64,000 nt of DNA from contig RSEF01000006.1 in the NCBI GenBank assembly GCA_003993805.1, positions 25,781,200 through 25,845,199 of the forward strand, in the 5' to 3' direction. The translations under genes and the position numbers were made by a program. The DNA is from Himantopus leucocephalus (lineage: Eukaryota; Chordata; Aves; Charadriiformes; Recurvirostridae). The notes below the pieces were generated by a model. The model was not told the DNA's origin, ran no database searches, and saw only the letters and a program-made list of their open reading frames with translations. Shown piece after piece: positions 39,901 to 52,934 of the stretch. Each line of letters starts with the position of its first letter. Positions within the stretch are counted from its first letter, which is position 1.

Positions 39901-41039
39901 TTTTAGGTGCAATTGCATCTTCATGCTACAAGCAGAGATGAGACCCTCTCGCCTGCATTATTGTGAATTACCCATTTGGGAAATAAGGATGCTGTAGGTT
40001 GGAGATACTGCCTGGGAGCTCACTCGTGACACAGACAATCAGATGCTGAATAAGCAAGAAATTAATTTTTCCTCCCCTTTCTCCTTTCCACATAAGAAAC
40101 GGGTTTGTTTTTGCTGGAGCTTTGCCTGCGTGAAAGCTGCAGTATGGAGCCAGTGCGTGCCGTCACACTTAACCTTTGGCATGTCAGAAGGCAGCTTATG
40201 GCAGCGGCAAAAAGCCGTCTCCGATGGCAGTATCTGCCGAAGGTGCCTGCAGGGTGGAGGGGCTGTGGGGGAGCCCAGGGCAGGGGTACCAGCCCTATGT
40301 TAGAACGTTGGAAAACAAACTCCTCACAGATGAAACAAATGTAGGACTCTGATTTAACACGACCTAATAGTTCCACTTCAAGTAACTTATAATGAAGAGC
40401 GAATCAGTATAGTCTTCGTTAAAAACAGAGTGCTAGCATAATAAACACAACCTTATTGAACTCAAGGAAGCATAAATCACTTGTATTTCAAAAGCATTAT
40501 AAAAAATAATTATGATTCACTGCTGAACTCTGTTTTACGGTCTGTGAAAACTTCTTATGTTTTGCTTTCAAAAAGGCATTTCTCTTAATCAAATATGTTG
40601 CAGTTAGAGGGAGTGGTAATGATGCGGAAGATAGCTGAGTGATGTTGCCTTTTTGAGGATCTCTACAGCTGCCATTTTCATAGCGTATAGAGATGCTTGG
40701 TGTTGGCAGAGAAGCTCCCATGGATCAGAGCTCCAGCAATTAGAAATGTTGTGTTTTGCAGTATACCCCCATTCCCCCAAACCTACCATGATGTTGAATT
40801 CCATCCACTTAAAACAGAGCCTATGTTTAACAATAATTTAAATCATTATCCTGCCTGTCAGCTCGGAGTTAAGGGGCTATGCAACTGCGATTCTCTGTTT
40901 AGAAACTGCCTGGAATAATAACTTTCAGATGTCTCAAATATGCACCACTTATCTATAACATCTAAATACAAATGTCTCCCTGCTGAGCAAGCCCGACACT
41001 GTTTACCTATCACGTCCAAACCATTCCAGAGGGTTTGCT

Positions 41040-41640
41040 TGGCGTGAGCGGAAGGCCCTATATCCGCAGCTCCGACAGCGCTGTCAGTGTAATGTTTTTC
41101 AACTCCTCCTCACCTTTAGGTGATTGCAGAGAAAGAAACAGCCTAAGCCGGAGGGTGACAAGTGAAGAATGTCCCTGCACATGCATTCCCCCCCCTCCCG
41201 CCCCCACGCCAAGGGTAAAAGTGCACTGCGAGCCAGCCCCGCGCTCTTGCAGACGGGATGATGCTCGCGCTGCTGGGTCCCTGCCAGCCTGCTGTGAGAT
41301 GATCCAAATGCTGAATCCCGCATGCCCTGGGCGCATTGGGGCTGGGCAGTGTCGAGGCGCTGTCGCTAGCTTGGGGGCCCCGGGCTCTTTCGCCGCCTGC
41401 AGACCTCAGTGGGACCTGTCAAGTCTCATTGAACGTCAGGCTCCGGAGTTGGCTTGCGCCGTATGCTCCCCCCAGCTACAGCGTGCCAAAGATGTGTGCC
41501 GCGCAGCTGGATGGCTCCGCTGCCGCCCGGGGAGCTGCTGTGCTGGATGCGGGCGCTCAGCATGTCCCTCAAGGAGCTGCAGGGGCGATGGGCTGTGGTG
41601 TGGGGCTGCCCCTGCAGCTCATCCGTGAGTAATCGGAGCA
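41040..41640. promoter_or_regulatory. CpG-island-like patch, possible internal promoter
   Basis: By hand count there are about 37 CpG dinucleotides in 600 bp. GC content is near 60% and observed/expected CpG about 0.65-0.7, densest at 41220-41640; the flanking intron is AT-richer and CpG-poor. In vertebrates such patches usually mark promoters or developmental enhancers. A C-rich run at 41188-41205 gives a G-quadruplex motif on the minus strand. A gtgagt donor-like site lies at 41625, preceded by an ATG at 41492 (aaagatg, A at -3). The distance from ATG to donor is 133 bases, leaving the same phase as exon 3. Promoter activity is inference. Confidence 0.45.
41188..41205 (-). other. G-quadruplex motif on the minus strand
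   Basis: On the + strand the segment is C8, T, C3, G, C5. On the minus strand this gives at least four GGG runs with one-base loops. It lies inside the CpG-rich patch. Confidence 0.55.
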
Positions 41641-41924
41641 GGGAGAGCTGAAAAACTCCTCCTTTCCTTGCTACAGCTGACATGTGGCTTTTCATAGGGG
41701 AGAGACCCTTTGAGTTTCAGGTCCTCTGCCAAAGGTGTGGAGTGTCTCATGCCACCCACACCTGGGAAGAACAGAGCTTCATCCCCAAAACTGGCACTGG
41801 GTACCAAAGGCCTCTGCATGATGCTCTACAACCTATTGGGTTATGCTACATAGCCTCCAAATTTCCTAATCCTGGAGAGCGCCATGCAGTGCTTGGGCTT
41901 TGCTTTCCCTGGGCATACAGAACA

Positions 41925-41936
41925 CCATCAGGGGGC
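41925..41936 (+). promoter_or_regulatory. CTCF-like core motif
   Basis: ccatcagggggc matches the CTCF core CCASYAGRKGGC at 11 of 12 positions, with T instead of C/G at position 4. It lies about 0.3 kb right of the CpG-rich patch that ends near 41640. This is a motif match only; occupancy is unknown. Confidence 0.3.
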
Positions 41937-44936
41937 ATGCCCTGTCCTGATGCAGCCAGCAAAGGTTAAATAAGGAGAAGCATTTAACACATCTTTGCAT
42001 TGTCTTTGGTCCCTAGGTGAGGTCTGAGTCATTTGGTGAGCGGAAAGATACCAGATCTATGCAAATGTTATTGTCGATTCTTCCCAGGGTGGCTTGGCTG
42101 CATACAGGCTGTTATCCCTTTGCTCTCAGTTAACTCCTGGATTTCCCCTGCTGCTCTCCTCATGTAACACAACAGCGTGTTGTCTGAAATGTATGCATTC
42201 TGGGCATTGAAAATTGCTTTTATTGCTGTTATTGCCTGTATAGAAAGCATGGAAGTTGGACTGCTAGCACGGGTCAGACTTGATACTAAATTGTTTTACA
42301 GACCTATGGTTACGGAAGCAAGGCTTCCCTCCTGTCCAGTTTGGGCAGCAGTTAGCATACATGTCTCCTCTGCAGCCACCCAGGGCTGCCACAAAGGAGC
42401 ACTGCTGATCTGCCGCCTCTGCGACCAGGTTGAGCCTACTATAGGGTTTTTTCAGGATTTTTTCAGGATTCAGCATTGGCTGAGCTCAGAACGTGGTTTC
42501 TTCTTCCCTTTTCTCTTTTTAATGTAGGCTTCCTTGTAGGGATGTGGCTTGGAGAGGAGTTCCTTTAGAGCTTGCTCTCAGCCCGCCCAGGACAGGTCAG
42601 TGAGGCTCAGTATCTGGTGGCCTTCTTCGTGCAGAATGGCTGCCTCTGTGCACATGAATATACAGTCCAGTTTACTTGCTTGAAATGCCCAAATTGTGTT
42701 TCCGTTCTTCATGAAATATTCATCTGCTCGGATGTAGTAATCCAGGTTTTTCTGGCGCTGGCATTTCTGGACAGAAGCATGCACAAGCACACGGCTTCGG
42801 TGCCTGCTCAGCTTGCTGGAGCTGCCTGGCGGGGAGAAGCTCTGCCTGGGCAGCCGCACGGCTCTGCCACGCTCCGGAAACGAGCTGCCCCGGGACCACC
42901 TTCCCTCCACTCATCCTCCCGTGTTGTATGGTTGGGGGCTCCATCTTTATGGGCCTGCCCCCACCTGCCCTGGTATCAGAGCCGTCGTGGATGGGAGCAA
43001 GAGCGGCATGCAGGACCCACGGGCTCTCCGTCCTCGTGCCAGCTTCTCCTGCGCACTGGCTGTGTGTAACAGCATCTCTCACACCAGTTACTTTTTCAGC
43101 ATCTTGTCACCACCTCAGCAGCTCTTCGCTGACTTCCCCGCCATCACCCATGCCAGAGGGCACAGCAGAATTTAGCAAGTTAGCACAGCAGAAAAATTTC
43201 ATACATTTAACCTCTTTATCCCTCGCTCTGCTGTGTATCTGCGCTGCTTATGTGTGACAGTTAAAAGCTGCCTGTATCACTTAGACAGAATATCATATTT
43301 ACCAGGCGTTCTCTGATAACGGTTTGCAGCTTGGGCATGTATGCAGGAAAATAATTTGCAGGTACCGAAGTTGCCCTCATGCTGTTTGTTGCTCTAAATT
43401 TGTGCTGGGTGCTTGCTGCCTGGGCGGAGAGAGGGCTGCGATCCAGGATGCTGGCATCTCGCGTATCTTCAGTGAGAGATGACCGGTGACGTGTTTCTTC
43501 CCAAGTGGCATCTGAGGTGACATGACAGAATGACAGACAGATGGCGTTAGGTTGCACAAGAAGCGCTGCTGGCCAAAAAGGTGTAAGCAGCTAGTGTGAA
43601 CCCATGTGATCAGGTCCAGCCAGTCTCCATAAGGAGCCAGGGCTGGTTTCATTTATCTGGGGGCGGGGAATTGACTATAATAAACTAAAGGTTCAAAGCT
43701 GAATTGAATCTCAGCTTCTCCAAAACCCCCAGTGCTCTCCGATCTGGTGTTTTGATTACCTGAGCCCATTTTAAATGCTAGCTCAAGCGTCAAGCCCTCA
43801 CATTTCCATTTAGCTGTTCAAGGAAAACAATTTTAATAGCTACCCAGCTATTCATCAGGCTTAGGGCCTGCTGGGCTAGTTTGGATATCACGCAAGCTAA
43901 GTGCAGCACGGTCCGAGCTTGGAACATCCAGAGGCACAAAAAACATTTGCTTCAGTAACTCAAGCCCATTCCTCAGCCCCACTCTTCGTGCCACTGGCCA
44001 TGTCCAGTACCAGGAGAGGAGGGACTGGGGGAGAGCCGTCTCTCCTGTTATTCCTGGCCCTGATGGAAAGAAGGAGAATCAGAAATATCAGCAGGAAGCG
44101 TGCCCTTTTGGAGCTCCCACCCTTGAGTCGAGGTGGATGCAGTGGAGAAAAGCATCTGCGTACTTGGGCGCTTACCCAGCTGCCCCCCGCGGCAGCAGCG
44201 CATCTGCCCATTGCTCACCGTGTGCCTCCCCGCGCGCCCCGGCATCGCAGCACGGAGCACAACAGCCTCCCAAAAACACCCCTGGGATTCCAGTGGAGCG
44301 GGGAAAGTGGATTTGTTCTGTATTTATTCTCTAAGTTTAGGTAGCTAGTACACCGCTCTGCCAAGTGTTGAGGGAAAAATTCCTCATTCCACCGTATATG
44401 TTTCTTGGAGTGGCCCGTGCTGAACTGAAACCCCTTGGCCAGCCAGCGCTGAGCCGGCTTTCACGTTGGTGCTAAAGACAGTGGTGGCTTCAAGACTTGG
44501 GGGTACGCATGGGTTTCCTCTCTTGTCCATGTATCTTCACGCAGACATCAAGAAGTTTTGCTTACTTAATTGCCAGCATTTAGGGGGAAAACGCTACAAA
44601 ATGTTCTTTAAAAAAAAAATAATAGGAGTTGAATAGATTGTGGTCGTTTTCATGCTGTTGCTGCTGGCTGGCTTTTCCCTATCCAGACTTCACTGGAAAA
44701 CATTGGAGGATTTCTGCGAGAGGCTCAGGCACCCAAATGGGTTTGGACATTTAATTGCTGCAGTGGTGGGGACCTGCGAAGGGTGATGCTGCCTGCGTTC
44801 CGTGTAATCGCTGAGATCTGGAAGTGAGAGCTAGAAATCCCATAAGAATCTGGTTTCTTTAAGTACTTTGACCCTTTGGATTGGCTGTGGAGGCTCCTGG
44901 GACAGCAAAATTTATGTAAGACATTTTGCAGTGTCA

Positions 44937-44955
44937 TTTTTTTTTTTTTTTTTTT
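44937..44955 (+). repeat. T19 homopolymer
   Basis: Nineteen consecutive T in intron 3, on the + strand. Confidence 0.9.
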
Positions 44956-45271
44956 AGTTTTAGGAAATGTTGAGGCTGGATGGAGTTCAGTGGGGTGAAA
45001 GGGATGGTTCTCCTGCATTAGTAACTGCTGCTGCTTGTTTCTGGGCTGCGTCGGTTGCTTTCCAAGGGGAGGTGGGATAGTATCTGCTTGCTATCTGGTA
45101 GGACAGCGACCATTTTATTCACAGAATGGTCTGAATAAAGATAAATTACTGAATCTTGTAGAAAGCTTGATGGTGAGACAAAGCCCTCTCACTAACTGAA
45201 AATAATACTGGCTTTTTGAAGCTCTCTATATAAATATTTACAGCTCTGTGTATATATGCATGCATGTATAA

Positions 45272-45303
45272 AAACAAATAAAAACCCAAACAAATAAAAA
45301 CCC
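45272..45303. repeat. 16-bp tandem duplication, two copies
   Basis: The unit aaacaaataaaaaccc occurs at 45272-45287 and again, identically, at 45288-45303, followed by a partial aaacaaac. It is a local A-rich minisatellite-like duplication. Confidence 0.9.
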
Positions 45304-47359
45304 AAACAAACACTGCACAGAGACCAGAGATCTTCCAGACTTTCACCATTTTCATGAAAATCAAGGCGAAAGTAATACATTAAATTGTTCACACTTTTTT
45401 TCAGTTGTCTAGACAGTGCTATACTGAAATAACACAGTGTGTCTAGCTGAAAAGGGAATTCACTTAGGACTGCGGATCCCTCGCAGACAGCCGGGAGGAA
45501 TTGTTGAAAAGCTTCAGACAACAGGGAGCTGCTCTCCGTTGCGGTCCACCTGGGTGCTGCATCTCAGAAGAGGTGCTGCAGCTGAAAGTGGCTGTCAGCT
45601 GTCCCTCCCGCTCGGTGCCATCCTCGGCACCGCGTCCGTGGGAGGGAGGGGGAGGTGAGCTGGGACCTTCAGCACATCCAGAAAATACAAATGATGCAGG
45701 AGAATGGGCCTTGTCTCTGCTTCTCTGAAAAACAGAGAATTAGCCATATTGAAAGTAAAGGAAAACTGCGAAGTAAGTTTAGCTCTTATAGGTTACATAT
45801 TCACAATACTTTAAGGATCTGAAAAAAGGAGAAGAGTGAATTTGTTGTTGTTTGTGTTGTCATGGGACTGTTCTCCTGGCCCTGTGCTTCCCTGCGTTGC
45901 ACAACAAGCACAAGATGCAACTTCTGTGTAGGGGGAAGTGTGGCAATTCCCTTGAACTCTTAAATACCTCTTGATTCCTCCAGTTGGACACACAGTGGCA
46001 TGCTCTTGTTGTTCTTCCCATCCTCCCCCTCTGTGTCCCCAAGCATCAGAGGCCAGGCAGGGAGACACCCAGCACTGCCAGGTGAGCCTGGGCAGAGCTG
46101 GAGCTGGGTGGAAATACTCAGGCTTTCCCACCTGGGTGGCTCCTACAGCAGGAGCAAGTCCGAAGACAAACTTCTTCTTACAGAGTATGTCCTCTGCTCA
46201 CCTCTGGGCATGGGAAGAAACCTTTTCAGTTGAATGCAATGCAGGGAGTAAAATTCAGAGCAGGACGTGATGCGTTTGAATTTTATGCATCCTATATGTT
46301 TGCAGATCATAGCTACTCTGTTTATTTTTAATGTGGGCAGAAGATTCAGCGCCGTAACTCTGCCTGCAGCACTAAGTCCATCAGCTATTACAAAATGATC
46401 TACCAGGAGAACATCCAAGTATGAGCAGGGTAGACCCTCATGTTGGGAAGCACATTTGCGGTGTGGCAGTATAGGATGGTAGATGCCCTCAATGAAGAAG
46501 CACTTAAAAGGTATGTCAAGTGTCTCCTCTCTGTCTGTCTGTCAGCATCATGTTAAGTGAGCAGCAGTGTGTTTAGGACAGTGCTTTGTGTCTCTCTTTG
46601 GGGAGCCAGGAGATACCTCTGTGTGTGCCTGCTAAACACAGAGACTCAGGTCTGAGCGTTTGAGTCGTCAGACGTGAAGTGTCTGATGATTTTACTTAGG
46701 TACTGGATGACAACGATGAATTTGGCCATTGTGGAAACTTCAAAGCAGAGAGCTGGCTGGGGAGGGAGAGCTGATCCCAGGATTTCCTCCAAAAGTGGGG
46801 AGTAAGAGTCCTGTGCAGCCCTGGGAAGGCTGACAGGTATGTTGAAAGCGCTTCATGCTCAGCCACAGGGTGGCTGCTGAAAGAGCAAGGGCTGGGTGCA
46901 TTGTAAGTGACTGTCACTGGTTACCACAGTCTACAACAGATTTATTTAGTTTTATAGGCCGTGTTTCCCACTTCAAACTGCGCAGATTTCCAGGAGAAGT
47001 TCAGCTGCTGGCCATCTGCTCCCCAGAGAAATGCTTAAAAGGGCGCTTTCTCCCTTTTAGCACCTAAAACGTTTCAACATTTAACAAGGTGAGTGTGGGA
47101 TCTGTCACTGAGAGCTCCAGGACCTCGTTACCCACAGACCAGTGGGGGTTATTCAGTACGTCAAGAGCTGCTTGCAGGAGGAGGACTCAAGTCACAGATC
47201 ATGGAGATGAAGTGTCCTCCCGAAGGCTCTGCGGGGAGGACAGGGGACAGGAATAGAAACTGGGGAGCCTGACTTTCCATCTTTTATTCTCTAGCACAAT
47301 TAAAGTACAGCCTGTTCATATGGTGCAGTTGGTGACCACAGATGTGGTGGGAGAGTGGT

Positions 47360-47386
47360 GGGAGGGAATCTCTGGGCAGGGCTGGG
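47360..47386 (+). other. G-quadruplex motif
   Basis: Five GGG runs at 47360-47362, 47364-47366, 47374-47376, 47379-47381 and 47384-47386 are separated by loops of 1, 7, 2 and 2 bases, which satisfies G3N1-7. It sits inside a strongly purine-rich stretch (about 47340-47460). Confidence 0.6.
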
Positions 47387-50300
47387 AGCAGGAGGAGGGA
47401 GAGACAGGAGAATGGGATGAGATGGAGGCAGATGGTTGTGGGTATGGAGAGGAGGGAACCTTAATGGCAAAAGGAGAAGTAGAAACCCAGTCAAAAGGGT
47501 CATTTCAGAAAATACTCATTTTGCTCAGTTTGGAGAATCCATAAATTATTTTAGAATACGTTCACGGGACAACCTGCTCAGTGTTTCTTATCTGAAATCC
47601 TGTTGTCTAACACGTTTTTGGCTGTTAATATTTTCCAATCTATTGTGTAAATAGATTCTATTTTAACAATTTGGCAAACAGCTTCCTGGGAAAAGCCCGA
47701 TTCCTCCACCACTCCTCCAGGGTCCCATTGTCCGGGGTCTTATTTTTCCTTCCTGTTTCACACGAACGTGCAGAGCGTTGACAATTGCATTTGTAGTCTT
47801 GAAATGTGAATGCCTTCCAAAGCTGGAAGGAGTCTCTCAGTTTTCGAGATTGACCTTTGGATTCCAGTGACAGCCAGGATGGATTTCTGCAATTTTTCAT
47901 GTTGCCCAGAGCCTGACATTGACTAATAGGACTGGATATTCAGCAGGAATGGCAGGAAACCCTCGGTGATGAGATTTATTCATGCTGTCCATGTGTAGTT
48001 TCAAAACTGTAGGGCTAAGTTCCTGTCTGGGGTGAGTGGAGCAGTATTACAACAGGGGTGAACTTAGACCATTGCTTCTGAAGGCGCAGAGCAGCCCTTT
48101 CATTCATCCTCCCCCCAGATCTGTCCGATCAACAGCAAGCAGTCTGTGCTGCTTCAAGTATTGCAATAACGACATGCAAAATCACATGGTTTTCTGTTGA
48201 AAACCAGCAGCTATCCCATTGCATTTGCCTTTTGTTTATCTTCCTTAAGAAAACAGTGGATTCTGCCTAGTTATACTGGAATAGTCCCTTGCTGGCTGGA
48301 AATTACTAGCTAGACAAAAAAAAACCCAAACGTAGCAGGACACAGCTCACTATGTTTGAGAAAGGTCTCTGCAGAGCTTCTACGCTGACTGAATGGAGGG
48401 AGGCGCTGGGGAGACAGCTCAGCAGGGGAACTCAGGGGGCATTTGGAGAAGCTATTTTGCACTCTGGTTATGTTTTTACGGCCAACTGGGTTTGTTACCA
48501 GCATCCTCGCGACCTGCTCCCTTCTCACCTGGATGCCTGGGAAGTCATCAGAAGCCATCACGGCTGTGCTGCAGGGACAGTTTCTTCAGGGCACCCAAGG
48601 GGGTTGGCTGTGTCACCACAAAGGAAGGGTGCCGAGCACCCATGCCATGTGCAGGGGGGGATTCTGTGAGGGAGGGGGAGCTTTTGGTGCAGCTTCCTCT
48701 TTCCCAATGGAGCGTATGGGGGCTGCAGGGAGAGGAGAGGGAGCTTTTTTTTTGCTCTGCAGTTAGTCAGAGACCTCTGAAGCCATTTCCAACTGTAAAT
48801 AAATGGGGTAAATAAACCTCCCCATGGAGGTTGTCCGCAGAGCACTGGTGATATAGACATTAGGGCTCCTACTTTAAAATTCTTCATTCAAATCTCCAGC
48901 TGTCTGTGAGTATAATCTCACATGATTAAAACAAAACATTTTAACAACTGCTTCATTCCTCCCTGTCTTCCATGTCTGAGGCAAGGAGAGTGGGTGAAAT
49001 ACTTTTTTCTCCTGTTTGCTAGTTAACCTTTTCATTTAATCAGAACTGATTGAAATTAGGGGAGGGCTTGATTTTTATTTTGATATAAGTGAAGCCGAGA
49101 GTGGAAACAGTCCTCGTTTACCATAGGTTTTGTAAAAGGCTATTGCTGTTTTTTACAAAACACAACTTTTGACACCAAGTTTGCTCTGACAATATTGTTT
49201 TCAATCCAGGATTGCTTTGAACCAGCCGCTCATCCTCCTTTGTCCTCAAGAGCACCGTGCTGGATTTCACAGAAGTTGACAATCACGTCTCCTTCAGTGT
49301 AAATGCTCTCAGCATCCATTAGGGGCCCTAACATGGCTCATCCCTTGCACAGCAGCCGCCAGGACGTGTGGGATATTTGTTTGCCCTTCTCCCCTCTCTG
49401 TGTCAGCTGGCAGGCAGTGGCTGGGCTGTGGATGCTGAGCCAGGAAGGAGGATGTCCTGACTGTCCCTCCGCAGTAAAACCCCAGAGGCACCGCTAGCGC
49501 AGCACAGCAATTTGCACCTGTTTGCAATGCTGCATGACCTTCTCCTTTCTCCATGGGCTGTGGCACTGGGCATCCTCCTGGCCTGGAGAGCGTCCCCACC
49601 CTGGGAGCCAGCCTGGAGGCTCAGCAGTGCCTCCCTGGAAGGTCGCTAATAAAGGATCGGCAAGCGTTTACTGAATTTTTTTAAGTGCCCCTCTCTGCCC
49701 CTTAGATCAGAATTTGACCCCGGTTCAGGCAAAACAAGAACTGAGCAGACGCTTCTCCAGCATTCAGAGCAATGCGAGAATTTTAAACTGATTTCAAAAT
49801 AAAGAATTTCAGCTGACAATTCATTTGGGCATAAGCATACACTCACCAAAGAAAGATCCTCAGAGAAATTCAGCTGCTGAATCCTTGACCTCCAAACGAC
49901 CCCTAAATATAGTATTGTACGCAATGTGCCTCTTTTCGTGGGTGAGATATTAAGAGCTTATTTATTTATTAGAAAGTGGTTTACAATGTAAGTAAATCAG
50001 TGAGTTCCAAGGCCCTTTCCCAGCTGCCAGATGCTGGGAGAATGTTTATGGCCACTGTAAATAATTTCATAGCTTAATACAAATACATTTTTAGAAATCA
50101 AGGGCTGATGGCTGCATGTTTATGGCACAGTTGAGGATTTGTCAATTCCTCCAGAAAATGAGAAAAAAACCCAAACTGTATTTCAGATATTTTAAAAATT
50201 CATAGGAAAGAAAAGCCCCAGAGTTGTTCTTCATTCACCGTGCTGTGGGCTGAAGCCTGCCTTGCTTTGGCTGAGCTCTCCCAAGTCTCATCAAGTCAGT

Positions 50301-52934
50301 GACATCAGAAAATGCTCAGCATCCTTCAGGACCCAGCCCGTGCATTTTGAAGACTGCGAAGGCTGGGACTTTAATGGTACAGACAGTTTCCCCTGCACCG
50401 AATATGTATTTGGAGATCATTTTCCTGCTGCTGAACGACCTTTGGTAAGATCAGCTTTAAATGACAGAAATCAGACCCTTCACAGTGAGCAGGGCAGAAG
50501 GTGGAGCAGCACAAGGGATTTGCTTTATGTTGTGGCTAAAAGGTAACAAGGACTGAGCAGCACCTGTGGGTACCGGCAGAAGTGTGGCTCTGGAGGGAAA
50601 CCTGCTTCCCAGACAAAAATAGGACATAGAATGAAAATGGGGCTGGGAGGAATTTCCTTTTCAAGGCATGTGCGCAGCGAGGAATTAGAAATTGGTGAAG
50701 TGACGTCAGAGCGTATGTGGGATGCTTGGTATGATTTTTGTGAAAAGTCTCAGTGCCTCGGGGAGGGATGGGCAGAAATGAAGTATTACAGATGCTTGAT
50801 TTGAGCTTTCGGTCTATTTTCAGCCTCTGTGTGGATGGCAGCGGAGGGCCTGCAAATATCAGCAGAAGCTGTGGGCTGCTTCTGCCGTGGTGGGTTGTGG
50901 TGGCTGCACGTTCCCGTGCTGTGCTCTCCATAGCAACATATTTTCAATTGAAAACCACAGAACCAGCTGAATAGTTATGAGCGTTTACACTCCATGTGCA
51001 TGGGGGAAAGCTGATGCTGATGCTGAGCTGCTGCAAGGCAGAAATGGTCCTCGCTTTAAACTGCAGCCTAAGCTAAGCTCTTGGTCTGGAGTTGAAACGC
51101 AGTTTGATGATGGGAGGTACTTTGGTGCATGCGCTCAGAGGCACCTTGTTCTTTTTTTGGGGTAAAGTGACCCTTTTTATATTACCTGAGATGTCCACCA
51201 AGAAGTACTTTGTTTTGGGGGCAGGAGGCTGCCCCAGGTCTACAGCAATCCAGAGTTAGATGGCTTGACACAACAAGGTTTTCCCAGGCTAATGGTGCCA
51301 GTGCAAGCTACAATTTATTTAGGGCAAAATAACTTCTTTTGCAGTTTTGAGATAGCAGTGAATCCCAGTGCGACCCTACCTCAGATCTGGCAGGCTGAGA
51401 TTTGGGTGCTGTCATTGCAGCGGTGTCAATTTTGCCACAAGTGTTGCCTGGCACTGTCCTGATCCTCTTTCTCGATGGTGCTGGATTGCCTGGCCTGGAA
51501 TTTAGCTGCAGGGGCTGCAAGCTCCAGCGAAGCGGAGGCAGCTGTGCAGTGCAGACATGCGGGCAATGCACGGCCACGGGCATGACACTGAGAAGGCCAG
51601 GGAGGTAAAAGGAAGGAGCCTGCTGGGCTCAGTGGTTATTCCGGGCCATGCCTGGCTTGCTTGTGTCTGTCCCTTGCATCATTCTCCTCCTGACAATTTC
51701 TGGGATCGGCAATACGTGTGCTGGTGATGGCTTTGAGGTGGTTTGGCACGTACTGCAGTGGCAGAGTATCCTCTGAGTGTGTAGCCGCTGTTGAAGGAGC
51801 CAGCTCCCATGGCTCTGCCTCCAGCCGCCCGCAGAGCAGGCACGCTCGGCAGGATGGCAAAGGCACCGAGACAGTGACAACATTCGACACATCCATGCTG
51901 AATGACTGGGAGTGCTGGGGAGCGAGAGTGCTGACCTGGAAAACAAGCTGAGATTAAGAAATGTCAAATTTCTGGGGAGAAGAAGGTTTCCTGGAGGGCT
52001 GAGAGGTGGAGAAAGTAGACTCTGGAGGTTTCTTGGGATGGCTGATCTCAAATGGACCGTAAACCCTGTCTAGCACTGCTGCCTCTGGGAAGGGCCACCC
52101 TGACACCTTGTCGCAGCTGGGACTCACCTCCCAAAACTGGGTGCTGGGGCATGGGCAGCAATCAGCAGGAGGACATGAATTGAGAGGTGACCATATCCTG
52201 GGGACAGAGCTGGAGGATGATGCCTTCTAATCAGCAGCCTTCGGGGAGCTTCTCACAGGGTTAGTGTGGGAGTGGACAGCCTGAAGTGGGCACGTGAGCC
52301 ACACTGTCCCTTCTGACTTGCACCCATGGGTGCTGCAGTCACCTGGGCCCCGTGTAGCAATGAACTGGCACCCTCAGCTCTGCAGCAGCTTCACCTACAG
52401 TTAAAAAGCCTGCTAACCCCATAGATGTTTTGATTGTAGTAGATGTAAAAGCGAACCCAGTAGCCATCCTGTTAATTTGTTTCCTTATTAAATTCTGTTT
52501 GTTTCATGTTTCCCATGAATATGAATTTTCAAAATGCTGCAAACCTCACTCAGGAGGGAATTTGCATTGCCTGAGCCTGGGAGAGCGTGGGTGACCGAGG
52601 CGCCTTTAACAGACCTGGGTGAAATGCTTCTGGCAGGAAGAAACAGTGAAATGCAGTGGATAGCAAAGCTGTCATTTATCACCGTTCTTGCAGAATCTTG
52701 CCACAGTGGCAATCCCTGTTCATTTCCCTGCAGACAGGGCAGTTTTTCTGCTGTGGGCAGCTCTCCCAGCTGCGAGGTAGCCCTCATGGCAGAGCAGATG
52801 GGGCCGAGCCGGCAGTGTTGGGTGGGGTGAGCCTCACCTCTCCCCAGCGGGATGCAGGGGCTCGGGATGCGCCGCGCTGGCTGTCGGCAAGGCGGCAGAC
52901 GGAAACAATTTCTATTCTCAGTGCTCTCAATCTG

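Larger units (their letters stand above)
25507..41039 (+). other. NEURL1: NEURL1 intron 3, left part
   Basis: Non-coding sequence after exon 3, starting with a gtgagt donor. It holds a short CR1 remnant (29475-29523), T15 runs at 31065-31079 and 39178-39192, a strong G-quadruplex motif at 33956-33980, and a purine tract at 36385-36409. A GC-richer patch at about 31090-31400 has elevated CpG, and a 179-codon minus-strand frame overlaps it; no domain is recognisable. A 170-codon plus frame at 38605-39117, with an overlapping 133-codon minus frame, also matches nothing I know. I see no NHR2 or RING exon. Confidence 0.75.

Noticed and set aside
41035..41628. 197-codon plus-strand open frame
   Set aside because: It follows the GC-rich, stop-poor composition of the CpG patch, and no domain is recognisable. 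Only the shorter ATG-to-donor segment at 41492-41624 is kept, as a speculative lead.
45638..45664. GGG-rich run considered as a G-quadruplex
   Set aside because: The fourth GGG run is separated by a loop longer than seven bases.
50921..50937. Second X-box-like sequence ending in agcaac
   Set aside because: Only the right half-site matches; the left half has several mismatches.
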